Assembly: GCF_029081005.1 (NCBI RefSeq)
Contig: NZ_JAJQTQ010000008.1
Location: 97,837-161,836 of the forward strand
Reading direction: 5' to 3'
DNA length: 64,000 nt
Origin: Halomonas elongata
Lineage (GTDB): Bacteria; Pseudomonadota; Gammaproteobacteria; Pseudomonadales; Halomonadaceae
Shown: one piece after another, positions 1-8,426 of the stretch
Layout: every line of letters begins with the position of its first letter
How positions within the stretch are numbered: position 1 is the stretch's first letter
The notes under the pieces: model-generated
The model's database searches: none
Seen by the model: only the letters and a program-made list of their open reading frames with translations
What the model was told of the DNA's origin: nothing
Translations under genes and position numbers: made by a program

Positions 1-558
1 CGAGAACTCGCCGGTCTGGATCTTGCCGATGGCAGTGGAACGTGTCCGCACACGGGGGTTGCCGGTCACGCAGCCGACGCGGGGGCTGTCGATGAAGTGG
101 ATGACCATCCAGTTGACGGCGTCATAATCGAGTACCGCATCGCCATCGATACCCACGATATAGTCCCCGGAGGCTACAGCCAGCCCGTGGTTCATGGCCT
201 CTGCCTTGCCCTGGTTTTCCTGGTGAAGGACTCTGAGGCCGGGGTACTGCTTCGCCAGCCCATCCAGGCGCTCCCCGGTGTCGTCACTGCTGCCATCGTT
301 GATGGCGATGATCTCCAGGTTGGCGTAGTTCTGTCGGAACAGGTGATCGATGGTCTCGTTGATGTTGCCGCCTTCATTGTGACAGGGCACCAGGATGGTG
401 ACCCGGGGCGGATCGACCATGTCCGCCAGGGCGGGACGCCGCGACTGCCCGCGCTCCCAGTGGAAGTAGTAGTAGACGCCGCCACAGGTCCAGACCACCG
501 CCATGATGCTCGGGTAGCCGGTGGTGAAGGAGGCGAGAAGGTCGAAGAAGGCCATCAT
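1..558 (-). CDS. pgaC: Poly-beta-1,6-N-acetylglucosamine synthase (N-terminal part, cut by window edge)
   Basis: Family-2 glycosyltransferase of the inner membrane that polymerises UDP-GlcNAc into the PNAG biofilm exopolysaccharide. Only the first 186 codons are in the window, read on the minus strand from ATG at 558; the gene runs off position 1. The visible part starts with a hydrophobic segment (about residues 5-30, including VVWTCGGVYYYFHW), then the GT-A fold start VTILVPCHNEGGNI, the nucleotide-binding INDGSSDDTGE and the acidic IVGIDGDAVLDYDA motif. The catalytic QxxRW region would lie beyond the edge. Its ATG overlaps the pgaB stop by 4 bases (ATGA), so the two are translationally coupled. 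A pgaD gene would be expected further left. Recognition rests on the fold motifs plus the pgaA-pgaB context. Confidence 0.93.
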   Translation of the reverse strand, partial: MMAFFDLLASFTTGYPSIMAVVWTCGGVYYYFHWERGQSRRPALADMVDPPRVTILVPCHNEGGNINETIDHLFRQNYANLEIIAINDGSSDDTGERLDGLAKQYPGLRVLHQENQGKAEAMNHGLAVASGDYIVGIDGDAVLDYDAVNWMVIHFIDSPRVGCVTGNPRVRTRSTAIGKIQTGEFS

Positions 559-2567
559 GGTGTCTTCCTCAGGTTGGTACCCAAGGAAAACTCGCGACGC
601 AGCACATCGGCATCGGGATGATCGTTGTGGAAGTCGAAGGGATAGTAGCCGTACTGGTTGATGCCGGCTTCGCGGATGATGCGCATCCAATGCGCCAGCT
701 TGTCGCTGTCGATAGGCGTCTGGTCACGCCAGTCCTGGGCCTGCAGCTCGAAAATCAGCGAAGCGGGTTCGACACGGCGGGCGGCAACTTCGGCGATGTT
801 CTTCAACCAGGCCTCGGGATCTTCCGCCCCTTCCATGTAGGGCATGGCCATCACGGCGGTGAAGTCGTAGGCCCGCGAAAACGCCTCCAGATCCTGGGCG
901 AACCACTGCTCGCTCTGCGGGTTCAGCACCACCGGCGCATAGACGTTGCGCGCGGTGTAGAGCGTGGTGGTGTCGTACATGCGGTAACGGCTGGCTTCCT
1001 CGACGAGACGATCCGTGAAGTCGATCAGGAAATCGGTCTTGTACCGGGCCCACCTGTCCATCAGGGCTTCGTCCTGGCGGATGGCGTCCACCGAGCGCGG
1101 CAGCCCCCATTTTTCCTGGTACCAGTCCAGCGCGGCCGGCGTGGCATCCTCGAAGTCGCTGAGCAGGCCGTCATCGTGGAACAGCAGGCCATCGAACTTG
1201 GCGTAGTAGCCCAGGTCCTTGTAGATGTCGGCGATTACCTCGCGATTGCGCTCGACGAAGGGAGACAACCGGCGGTAGCGCTCGGGGCTGGGTTTGCCCA
1301 GCCGGGCATCGCTGACGTAGGTAACGTCGTCCCCCAGGTCGAAGGCCATGACCGGCATCCAGGCATACACCGAAACGCCGGCGCGCTTCTTGAGCTGCCA
1401 GGCCACTCGGTTGAAGAGATCGGCCCGCACGGGCAGATGGTCGTTGGGAAAATACAGGCCCTCGGCCACGCCATCGCCATCCGCGTCGGCAAAGGCCTGC
1501 AGATAGACGGTACTGATCTCCTGCTCCTTGACCTTGTCGAGCAGCTTGCCGAGGTTTTCGACCTGCTGGGCCGGGTCGGGATCGTAGACGTAGTCGAGAT
1601 CGACATGAATGACGCGTTCATCGGCAGGGTTCCAGATCGTGCCGCTCAGGTACTCCTCGACGGTTTCCAGGCTGGTTTCCTGGTCGATCAGGTAGCGATT
1701 GATGTCGTCGGAGCCTTCCGCGAGCTGGTTGGGCTCGGCGAGCAGCGAGAAGGTATGCGGCATGCCGAGCTCGGTGGCAATCTCGATGGCGGCCTTGCTG
1801 TAGCCGCCATAGGGCCAGATCACCGAGCGTGGTGCCTCGCCCAGCTTTTCCTTGAGCTGGTCTCTCGCCCGCTTGAGATCCGCACGGATGCGCTGACGAT
1901 AGGCCTCGATGCTCTCGTAGCCGGACTCGCTCCAGCGCGGTGTACCGGCGGCGGGTTGCTCGTTGCCCTGCGGATTGCCGATGACGCCCTTGTGCAGGTC
2001 ATGGGTATGGGTGGCCAGCTCGACCAGCGGCGATGCCTGCAGTTCGCGCAGTTGATCCCAGCTGAGAAAACGCTCGCGGGGCAGCATGACCTGGCCGTAA
2101 GGCACTTCGCCGCCCTCGGGCACCTCCAGCCAGCTGCCGACCGGGGCGACAACCGCCGGATAATCGTAAAGCTCCAGCAGGGGCAGCACGATGTCGTAGA
2201 CGCTGCGGTAGCCATCGTCGAAGGTCAGCAGCACCGCCCTGGGTGGCAGAGGCTGCCGGCCGGCGCGGGCATCCAGGATGTCCTGCAGGCTGATCGGGTT
2301 GTAGCCCAGGGTCTCGATCAGGTTGAACTGCTGGACCAGCCGGTTGCGGGTGATGGTCTGCGGGTACACCTTGAGATCCGGCGTGCGCGTCAGGTCGATG
2401 ACATCGTGATAGCTCAGCACTGTGTACTGCGTGGCCACACCGCCCTCCTCGGCGGTCTCTGCCAACGCCGCTGCGGATGCCAGCAGGCTGGCCAGCACAA
2501 GGGAACCGACCAGGCCGAGCCCGCGGACCAGGGCCGCGACGGTTTGCACGGCGCTTGGCATGCTCAT
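555..2567 (-). CDS. pgaB: Poly-beta-1,6-GlcNAc N-deacetylase PgaB
   Basis: Periplasmic or outer-membrane enzyme that partly de-N-acetylates PNAG so it can be exported through PgaA. It has 670 residues, close to the family's usual length. An N-terminal hydrophobic segment (about residues 11-36, ending SAAALAETAE) looks like a signal sequence; no clear lipobox Cys is visible, unlike the E. coli lipoprotein. The deacetylase domain shows TFDDGY at 115-120 (catalytic and metal Asp117/Asp118) and HTHDLH at 187-192 (metal His187 and His192). The C-terminal half (about 310-660) is the glycoside-hydrolase-like domain of the family. Its start overlaps the end of pgaA by 4 bases and its stop overlaps pgaC, which gives a tightly coupled pgaA-B-C operon. 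Confidence 0.95.
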   Translation of the reverse strand: MSMPSAVQTVAALVRGLGLVGSLVLASLLASAAALAETAEEGGVATQYTVLSYHDVIDLTRTPDLKVYPQTITRNRLVQQFNLIETLGYNPISLQDILDARAGRQPLPPRAVLLTFDDGYRSVYDIVLPLLELYDYPAVVAPVGSWLEVPEGGEVPYGQVMLPRERFLSWDQLRELQASPLVELATHTHDLHKGVIGNPQGNEQPAAGTPRWSESGYESIEAYRQRIRADLKRARDQLKEKLGEAPRSVIWPYGGYSKAAIEIATELGMPHTFSLLAEPNQLAEGSDDINRYLIDQETSLETVEEYLSGTIWNPADERVIHVDLDYVYDPDPAQQVENLGKLLDKVKEQEISTVYLQAFADADGDGVAEGLYFPNDHLPVRADLFNRVAWQLKKRAGVSVYAWMPVMAFDLGDDVTYVSDARLGKPSPERYRRLSPFVERNREVIADIYKDLGYYAKFDGLLFHDDGLLSDFEDATPAALDWYQEKWGLPRSVDAIRQDEALMDRWARYKTDFLIDFTDRLVEEASRYRMYDTTTLYTARNVYAPVVLNPQSEQWFAQDLEAFSRAYDFTAVMAMPYMEGAEDPEAWLKNIAEVAARRVEPASLIFELQAQDWRDQTPIDSDKLAHWMRIIREAGINQYGYYPFDFHNDHPDADVLRREFSLGTNLRKTP

Positions 2568-4987
2568 GGGAGCCTCCAGTCGAGACCGATGCTGAACACG
2601 GTGCTCAATTCGGCGTCGCCGTCGTAGACGGACTTGTCACGCCTGATGCCGTATTCGAGATCGAGGGTGGGCGCGAGCTCCCAGCGATGCTGGTAGCCGA
2701 TCTGCCATGTATTGGCGGCCGCTTCGTCCTCTTGCCAGTAGCGCCCCGTTCCGAGGCTCAGCTCCTGGACGAAGGACTGGCGATAATCCAGTGGGGTATG
2801 GTGCTCGATGTCCAGTTTGCCGCTGAGGCTGATGTCACGCTCGGGATTGAAGTAGCTGGCCGGTACATCCTCGTTGCGCGAGGTGCCGGCATAGACCTCC
2901 CCGGCGACTCGCCATTCATCGTACTGGTAGAGGATTTCCCGCCAGTGGCCGGTGAGCGAGCGTCGCAGGTTGCCGTCCTCGACGTCCATGAGGCTGAGCC
3001 CGACGCTGCCGGCGCCGGATTCGTCGCGGTGATAGTTCAGCGAGACCTGGTAGAGATCGGCCGAAAAACCGTCATTCAGGGCACGCAGTGGGGTCTGTGC
3101 GGTGTTCTTCTCGGCCTTCAGGGAAGTCGACCAGTGGTCATTGACGGCCAGGTTCAGCTCGCCCCTGAGCAAGGGGGCATCACTAAGCTGGGCGCCCTGC
3201 CCGACACTGAACGAGAAGTCGGCCGGATACAGGGGGAACTGGTAGCCGATGGTGGTGTAGGCGGCGCGCAGGTCCTGTTCGAAATATTCGCCGAACATAG
3301 CGATGCGTTCGGCGAAGAAGCGTCCGCCATCATCGGCCCGTGGGGTTTCCACTCGGGTGGTGAACTGCCAGTCTCGGGTGCTCTGCACGCCACTGCCGTT
3401 GCCCTGGCCTGTCGAGCCCGAGATGGTGAGCCCCCCGGCACGCCTTTCGCGCAGGTCACGCTCGAGACTGTCGCGGCTGACGCTCGGCAGATCTTCCTCG
3501 AGGCGATGCTCGATGCGCTCGACGGTGCCACGCCACTGGCCCTTGTCCAGTCGGGCCATGAGGATGCCGTGCTGCGGTGCATCGCGATCGTCCGGCGAGG
3601 ATAGCTGAGCGGAACGCTCGTAGGCGTCGATGGCCTGGCGGGGCCAGCCTCGCCAGCGATAGAAGTCCCCCTGGGTCTTCCACAGGAAAGGGTTGGACGG
3701 GCCCTGATGCAGGAAGTCGTCCAGCCGGGGCTGGGCCTGGTCGATATCACCCCGCCAGGCCTCGAGCAGCATCTCGAGATTGAGGATCTGCTCATAGCTC
3801 GGGTTGTTCATCCGGCGGGTGCCGGTAAAGTTCCAATGGGTGGGCGGCTCTTCGGCTTTCCAGTCGGCGAGCAGACGCTCGGCTCGGTCATAGGCCTGGA
3901 GATCGGCATAGGCATAAAAAAGCGGCGCACTCAGCGGTTGCGGGCCAGCATGCGCCCGCTCGGGATTGTCCTCGACCAACTGCCAATAGATGGCAATGGC
4001 GTCGTCGGGACGCCCCATCCCGAAGAGCGCCTCGGCTCGCGCCTGACGCAGATACACAGGGAGTTCGCCGTAGCGCTCCGTGAGCTCGGCGGCGACAGCT
4101 TCCGCTTCGCTGAAGCGACGCAGCTTGACCAAGGCCTGCACTTTGTCGAATTCGACTCGTTGTATCAGCGTTGGAGCCGCCTCCGTCTCCGCAAGAAGAG
4201 AATTCAAGCCTTCCAATGCCTTCTGGTATAAAACGGGCTTGTTTGCGGACTGAGCCAGACGCAGCTGGTCCCTGGCGTCGTAATAGCGCAACCAGAGACG
4301 ATCCTTGGCATTGAAGGCTTCGGGATACCGTTGCACCAAGCGTTCGGCGCCTCCTCTGGCACCGATCGTAACGGCAAGACGGTACAGGGCTTGTATGGCT
4401 TTCCAATCGCCAGAAGAACGTTCGACCTGCCACTGTAGGGTCTGAAGTTCCATCAGAGGATCATTACTGCTGGATGCGAGATAAGTGCGTGCTTGCAGCC
4501 AATCGGCTGAACGGCCATTGCGCTCTTCGATGCGCTGAAGAACCCTATCAGCCGCCGCATAGTTGCCCAGATCGATCCGAGTCAGTGCCAGGCCAAGCCA
4601 GCCCTGAAGATTGTCCGGTTGCCGTTGCGTCAACGCCTGATAATAGGTGTTTGCCTTCCCCAGAGCATTAACCTGGCGCGCCGCCATCCCCAGCATCTCG
4701 AGACCGGCGCTGGATAACTCACCAGTGATGCAGTCCAGACACAGATCCAGTACTTGCTGGTAGCGTTCAGCCCTTACGAGCAGCGCCATCAAATCATCCC
4801 GGACACGTACATCACCAGTCTGGGCATAGAGCTTACCGAGACCTTCGATACCGGCATCGAGCTGCCCCTGACGGGCCTTGATGACCCAGGCTTCTCGCTG
4901 ATCATCCAACGTTCTGTCCCGGGAGTATGCAGCTTCCATCTGCACTAGACCCAGGCAACACATCAGCAATCCAATTGCTTTGAACAT
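2564..4987 (-). CDS. pgaA: PNAG outer-membrane export porin PgaA
   Basis: Exports partly deacetylated PNAG across the outer membrane. The frame extends 18 codons further up, but I start at ATG 4987: it is preceded 5 bases upstream by GGAAAGGAGC, and the protein then begins with a signal peptide (MFKAIGLLMCCLGLVQMEAA). The product is 807 residues, as expected for PgaA. Residues about 30-480 are rich in TPR-like repeats (for example LGKLYAQTGDVRVRDDLMALL and ARAEALFGMGRPDDAIAIYW), and about 510-807 alternate like an outer-membrane beta barrel, ending in FSIGLDWRLP. It is the first gene of the pga operon. The leader carries a hairpin with an exposed GGGAGA, suggesting CsrA control as known for E. 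coli pgaA. Confidence 0.93.
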   Translation of the reverse strand: MFKAIGLLMCCLGLVQMEAAYSRDRTLDDQREAWVIKARQGQLDAGIEGLGKLYAQTGDVRVRDDLMALLVRAERYQQVLDLCLDCITGELSSAGLEMLGMAARQVNALGKANTYYQALTQRQPDNLQGWLGLALTRIDLGNYAAADRVLQRIEERNGRSADWLQARTYLASSSNDPLMELQTLQWQVERSSGDWKAIQALYRLAVTIGARGGAERLVQRYPEAFNAKDRLWLRYYDARDQLRLAQSANKPVLYQKALEGLNSLLAETEAAPTLIQRVEFDKVQALVKLRRFSEAEAVAAELTERYGELPVYLRQARAEALFGMGRPDDAIAIYWQLVEDNPERAHAGPQPLSAPLFYAYADLQAYDRAERLLADWKAEEPPTHWNFTGTRRMNNPSYEQILNLEMLLEAWRGDIDQAQPRLDDFLHQGPSNPFLWKTQGDFYRWRGWPRQAIDAYERSAQLSSPDDRDAPQHGILMARLDKGQWRGTVERIEHRLEEDLPSVSRDSLERDLRERRAGGLTISGSTGQGNGSGVQSTRDWQFTTRVETPRADDGGRFFAERIAMFGEYFEQDLRAAYTTIGYQFPLYPADFSFSVGQGAQLSDAPLLRGELNLAVNDHWSTSLKAEKNTAQTPLRALNDGFSADLYQVSLNYHRDESGAGSVGLSLMDVEDGNLRRSLTGHWREILYQYDEWRVAGEVYAGTSRNEDVPASYFNPERDISLSGKLDIEHHTPLDYRQSFVQELSLGTGRYWQEDEAAANTWQIGYQHRWELAPTLDLEYGIRRDKSVYDGDAELSTVFSIGLDWRLP

Positions 4988-5002
4988 AGGGCTCCTTTCC
5001 AT

Positions 5003-5026
5003 GCTTATGAAATCTCTCCCATAAGC
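5003..5026 (-). promoter_or_regulatory. Putative CsrA/RsmA-binding hairpin in the pgaA leader
   Basis: Read on the minus strand, GCTTAT and ATAAGC form a perfect 6-bp stem around a loop that contains GGGAGAGA. Three further GGA motifs flank it: AGGGGAA and TGGGATT just upstream, and GGAAAGGAGC, which is the pgaA ribosome binding site itself. GGA in a hairpin loop next to, or overlapping, the Shine-Dalgarno is the known architecture of CsrA-repressed leaders, and E. coli pgaA is a classic target. The hairpin is seen directly; CsrA control is inferred. It begins 15 bases upstream of the chosen pgaA start. Confidence 0.5.
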
Positions 5027-5059
5027 ACGCATCAATCCCATTCCCCTGCTTGCGTAAAA

Positions 5060-5660
5060 GACACACCAAAATCAAGGCCGCTCTTTCAGTCCAGGCCTGA
5101 CTCCATGGGTGTTTAATATGCATGGCACACAAAGGAGTAGAGTGAAAAAACGCTCGACAGAAATCTCCAGGATTAACCCGAGAGTCGCCTGCGCTCATCC
5201 ATTCGGCGTCAAAAATCAGATCAAATTTTTCGTTTCACTCGATGACCTTGCTTTTTCTCTTATTTTTCTTTCCGGTCATTCACCCGCCACTCTACCAGGG
5301 TCTTATAGACAGACTTGCAAAACAGACTTCCAAACACCTCTAATTTATTTGAATAATTTACCAAAGCAGAAAAACCAGTTAAAAATTGGCATCCCGGCAG
5401 CCTCCAAATAAAAGGGCCAATGAGCGACAGACGTCATCATTCCATCTTGCGAGACAAGCCGATTGGTTTTAAAACGCCTGCATTAGAAGCCAAAAATTGT
5501 AAACCGTCAACACAGATCCTCTTCATATCCAGCCAATCTACCGATAAAACGCATGAACAATTGTAACTTCACGCTCATCCATCTTTTCATGCTTTCAGGT
5601 TGTGCCCAAAAGTCGGATTGTAAATATTCCCCATGCCGAACCTGCATACTCTCCGATCGA
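5060..5660. other. AT-rich intergenic region upstream of pgaA
   Basis: The whole gap 4988-5952 has no convincing gene. From about 5060 to 5660 the base composition shifts from the roughly 65% GC of the neighbours to clearly AT-rich, with runs such as tttttctcttatttttcttt near 5253 and aatttatttgaataattta near 5341. Short open frames here (for example 5109-5411 and 5553-5801 on the plus strand) match no family I know and lack good ribosome binding sites. The stretch probably holds the pga promoter and binding sites for activators or silencers such as H-NS-like proteins. It may instead be a remnant of transferred DNA. Confidence 0.5.
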
Positions 5661-5734
5661 AGCTGGAAGATGATCAAGGACATCGTCTCGCCCTCCCAGC
5701 CAATAGGCCGCCCACGCCGGCCGACGCTATGCCC

Positions 5735-5887
5735 TTGCGCGCCGAATTCCTCACCTATACCTCATGGGCTCCGGCTCCTGCGCTCCGGGCGCCTTGCGTG
5801 ACCCAAGAGGAAGTGGAAAATGCGATGGCCCGTCGGGAACGGGCCTAGCCTTCACTATGTATGCTCGGCGATTTATGCAGCACTTCC
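5735..5887 (+). repeat. Dispersed repeat family 1, copy 1 (degenerate)
   Basis: Matches the element at 28116-28256, 59223-59366 and 63889-64000. The shared core here is CCTCA, then the short stem CCTAT (5754-5758) and ATGGG (5764-5768), then CTCCGGCTCCTGCGCTCCG. The right end ATGCAGCACTTCC (to 5887) matches the right terminus of the other copies. It carries about 50 extra bases between core and right end compared with copy 4, and the left end cannot be placed with confidence. It lies between pgaA and pxpC and does not interrupt a recognisable gene. Confidence 0.6.
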
Positions 5888-5952
5888 CGAGTGTACGAAA
5901 AGTGACTCAGCGTTCCCCCGCCTTGGCGACGTCCGGGGCTGGTGTCCAGAAG

Positions 5953-6891
5953 CTATCGAAAGCCGGCGCGGAAGCGTCGGTGTTCGCTGTGGGCGCGTTC
6001 CCGCGAAGTTGCGACCAGGTGCACGTCTTGCCCTGGCAGGCATTGCGCCAGTCGTCCGCAAGCGAGGGGTGTCAGAGCGCCGAGGCGCGGGTAGCCGCCG
6101 ATGGTCTGGCGGTCGTTGAGCAGCGCGATGGGTTGGCCGTCGGGCGGTACCTGTACCGCGCCGAGCCCGATGCCTTCGGAGATCATCCCGCCGAGTCGGC
6201 AGCGTAGTTGCGGCCCGCGCAGGCGTACGCCCATGCGATCGGCCCGTTCATCGACTCGCCACGCCGTATTGAAGGCCTGATACAGGCTGCGTCCTTCGAA
6301 TTCGGCGATCTGGGCGCCCGGGAGCAGCGCCAGTCGCGGGGTCGTGGCATAGTCGGGCCGCACGTCGTCGGGGGCACGCCGGCCGGCATCCGGCATGCCC
6401 GTCGGTGTCTCGGTTCCCAGGCGGTCGCCCTCTTCCAGCTTGTGACCGAGGCCATCCAGGCCGCCGAGCCCCTCGCGAGGCACGCAGGCGGTGCTGCCGA
6501 GGACCGGTTCGGCGGCGAAGCCACCGGCAACGGCCAGGTAGGCCCGCAACCCGTTGACCGGCTGGGCAAACGCCAGCCGCTGTCCCGCGCGGACTCGCAC
6601 GCTCTCCCAGAGCGGCAGGGAGTTTCCCTCCAGGGTCGCGCCGAGATCGGCGCCGCACACCGCGATGACGGTCTCTTGAGTGACATCGAGTTCCAGGCCG
6701 CCCATCGTGACCTCGAGCGCGGTGGTGCCCCAGGCATTGTCGACCAGACGATTGGCCCAGGCCCAGGCGTGCGGGTCGGCGGGGCCGCCCTGGGTAACGC
6801 CAAGGCGCCGCACGCCGAAGCGCCCGGCGTCCTGCAGCAGCGCCAGCGGCCCGGCACGACGCACCTCGAAGCGCGTCTTCACGTCACTCAT
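5953..6891 (-). CDS. pxpC: 5-oxoprolinase subunit C (biotin-dependent carboxyltransferase-like)
   Basis: One of three subunits of the prokaryotic ATP-dependent 5-oxoprolinase, which opens 5-oxoproline (pyroglutamate) to glutamate in the cytoplasm. The product has 312 residues, the family's usual size. Family hallmarks are the N-terminal VRRAGPLALLQDAGRFG, the segment GVTQGGPADPHAWAWANRLV (about 32-51) and ALLNDRQTIGGYPRLG near residues 255-270. Its ATG at 6891 overlaps the pxpB stop by 4 bases, so pxpA-B-C is one translationally coupled operon. The last dozen residues, rich in Arg and His, are atypical and may reflect a displaced stop next to the intergenic repeat. The family was once annotated as allophanate hydrolase subunit 2; the trio with pxpA and pxpB favours oxoprolinase. 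Confidence 0.92.
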   Translation of the reverse strand: MSDVKTRFEVRRAGPLALLQDAGRFGVRRLGVTQGGPADPHAWAWANRLVDNAWGTTALEVTMGGLELDVTQETVIAVCGADLGATLEGNSLPLWESVRVRAGQRLAFAQPVNGLRAYLAVAGGFAAEPVLGSTACVPREGLGGLDGLGHKLEEGDRLGTETPTGMPDAGRRAPDDVRPDYATTPRLALLPGAQIAEFEGRSLYQAFNTAWRVDERADRMGVRLRGPQLRCRLGGMISEGIGLGAVQVPPDGQPIALLNDRQTIGGYPRLGALTPLACGRLAQCLPGQDVHLVATSRERAHSEHRRFRAGFR

Positions 6892-7604
6892 TGATTCGCC
6901 TCCATGCCCCGGGTGTCACCACCCAGCCGTTCGAACTCGGCCCGCGAGACGGGCACGAAGCGCACCCGGTCGCCCACGGAAAGCAGGCTGAAGCCCTCGC
7001 GGTGGCGATCGAACAGCACCGCCGAGGTACGGCCGACCAGGTTCCAGCCACCCGGCGATACCAACGGGTAGGCGGATGTCTGACGTTCGGCGATGGCCAC
7101 GCTACCCCTGGGCACGCGTCGGCGCGGTGTCTCCAGCCGCGGGCAGGCAATGCGCTCGTCGACCCGCCCCATGAAGGCGAAGCCCGGCGCGAAGCCCAGT
7201 GCGAAGACACGATATTCGGCCTGGCTGTGCTGTTCGATCACCTGCTCGATGCTCATGTTGGCCCGTTCGGCCAGACGCTCGAGTTCGGGTCCCACCGAAG
7301 GGTCGTACCAGGTCGGCAACTCGCGGGGCTCGGCATCGTCGCCCGCCTCGTCGGGTTGCAGGTCGGCCAGGAGGGTCATGAGTCGCCGCCGGGCTTCGTC
7401 CGGGGCCATGGCCAGCGGGTCGAACACCACCAGCAGCGTGGTGTAGGACGGGACCAGATCCACCAGGGCATCGCCAAAACTGGCTTCGCAACGCCGCACC
7501 AAAGCGGTCAGCCAAGGCATGTTGGCCTCGTCGATGGCATCGAACAGCCGGACCATCCAGCCGTCCAGGCCGGCGGGCTCGAGCCTAGGCAGCACGGCGC
7601 TCAT
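6888..7604 (-). CDS. pxpB: 5-oxoprolinase subunit B
   Basis: Partner of PxpC in ATP-dependent 5-oxoproline hydrolysis. The open frame extends far upstream, but that part is a shadow of pxpA. I start at ATG 7604 ([16 protein letters not shown]), which overlaps the pxpA stop by 4 bases and gives 238 residues, typical for the family. Diagnostic motifs are [14 protein letters not shown] (about residues 50-63), [19 protein letters not shown] and [19 protein letters not shown], with [11 protein letters not shown] toward the C terminus. The KipI/allophanate hydrolase subunit 1 family shares this fold, but the linked pxpA and pxpC genes point to oxoprolinase. Confidence 0.93.
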   Translation of the reverse strand: MSAVLPRLEPAGLDGWMVRLFDAIDEANMPWLTALVRRCEASFGDALVDLVPSYTTLLVVFDPLAMAPDEARRRLMTLLADLQPDEAGDDAEPRELPTWYDPSVGPELERLAERANMSIEQVIEQHSQAEYRVFALGFAPGFAFMGRVDERIACPRLETPRRRVPRGSVAIAERQTSAYPLVSPGGWNLVGRTSAVLFDRHREGFSLLSVGDRVRFVPVSRAEFERLGGDTRGMEANQ

Positions 7605-8389
7605 GAAGACCCGTTCTCCGTCGAGTGGCCGTCTTGCGGCGCCCTGCCCTCGGCGACCAGTGCCTGACGAATCGCGGCGATGGCGGCGATAGATTCGGCG
7701 TTGTCGCCATGCACGCAGAGGGTGTCGGCCTGCAGCACGAGCCGGCTGCCATCGGTGGCGGTCAGCGGCTCGCCACGGGCGATACGGCGGGCCTGATCGA
7801 CGATGATGTCGCGCTCGTGATGCACCGCCCCTGGCTCGCGTCGCGAGACCAGACGCCCATGGCCATCGTAGGCGCGATCCGCGAAGGCCTCGCACCACAG
7901 CGTCACGCCGTGCTGGCGGGCCAGCTCCCGTTCGGCAGTGTTGTCCCGGGTAGCCATCACCATCAGGGGCAAGCCGGCATCGAAGGCCGCCAGGGCCCGC
8001 ATCACGGCGGCCAGGATGGCATGGTCGCGCATCATGTCGTTGTAGAGGGCGCCATGGGGCTTCACGTAGCCGAGCGAGCGTCCCTCGGCACGGCACATGC
8101 CGGCCAGGGCGCCGACCTGGTAGAGCACCAGGTTCTCGATCTCGGCGGGTGAACAGGCCATGGAACGCCGCCCGAATCCCGTCAGGTCCGGATAGGCGGG
8201 ATGTGCGCCCACCATCACGCCGTGGCGCCCGGCCAGGCGAACCGTTTCGCGCATCACGTCCGGGTCGGAGGCATGGAAACCACAGGCCACATTGGCCAGG
8301 TCCACATGGGGCATGACCTCGCTGTCCAGACCCATGGTCCAGGCGCCGAAGCTCTCGCCCATGTCGGCATTAAGGAGCAGAGGTTGCAT
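7601..8389 (-). CDS. pxpA: 5-oxoprolinase subunit A (LamB/YcsF family)
   Basis: Third 5-oxoprolinase subunit, with a TIM-barrel-like LamB/YcsF fold. It has 262 residues, a little over the usual 245-255. Family motifs are [13 protein letters not shown] (5-17), [15 protein letters not shown] (about 33-47), [18 protein letters not shown] and [13 protein letters not shown]. It is the first gene of the pxpA-B-C operon and lies only 37 bases downstream of the last gene of the SMC system, on the same strand. That gap shows no clear promoter or T-tract terminator, so read-through from the SMC operon is possible. The C-terminal extension ([16 protein letters not shown]) looks unstructured. Confidence 0.94.
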   Translation of the reverse strand: MQPLLLNADMGESFGAWTMGLDSEVMPHVDLANVACGFHASDPDVMRETVRLAGRHGVMVGAHPAYPDLTGFGRRSMACSPAEIENLVLYQVGALAGMCRAEGRSLGYVKPHGALYNDMMRDHAILAAVMRALAAFDAGLPLMVMATRDNTAERELARQHGVTLWCEAFADRAYDGHGRLVSRREPGAVHHERDIIVDQARRIARGEPLTATDGSRLVLQADTLCVHGDNAESIAAIAAIRQALVAEGRAPQDGHSTENGSS

Positions 8390-8426
8390 GTATCTTCCTT
8401 TCGCTCGTCGAGCGTTTCGACGGCGT

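Noticed and set aside
618..2627. 669-codon open frame on the plus strand opposite pgaB
   Set aside because: It is the antisense shadow of a high-GC gene; pgaB on the other strand has complete catalytic motifs and family length.
5109..5801. Short plus-strand open frames in the AT-rich region upstream of pgaA
   Set aside because: No ribosome binding site, no family resemblance, and low-complexity composition; more likely promoter DNA.
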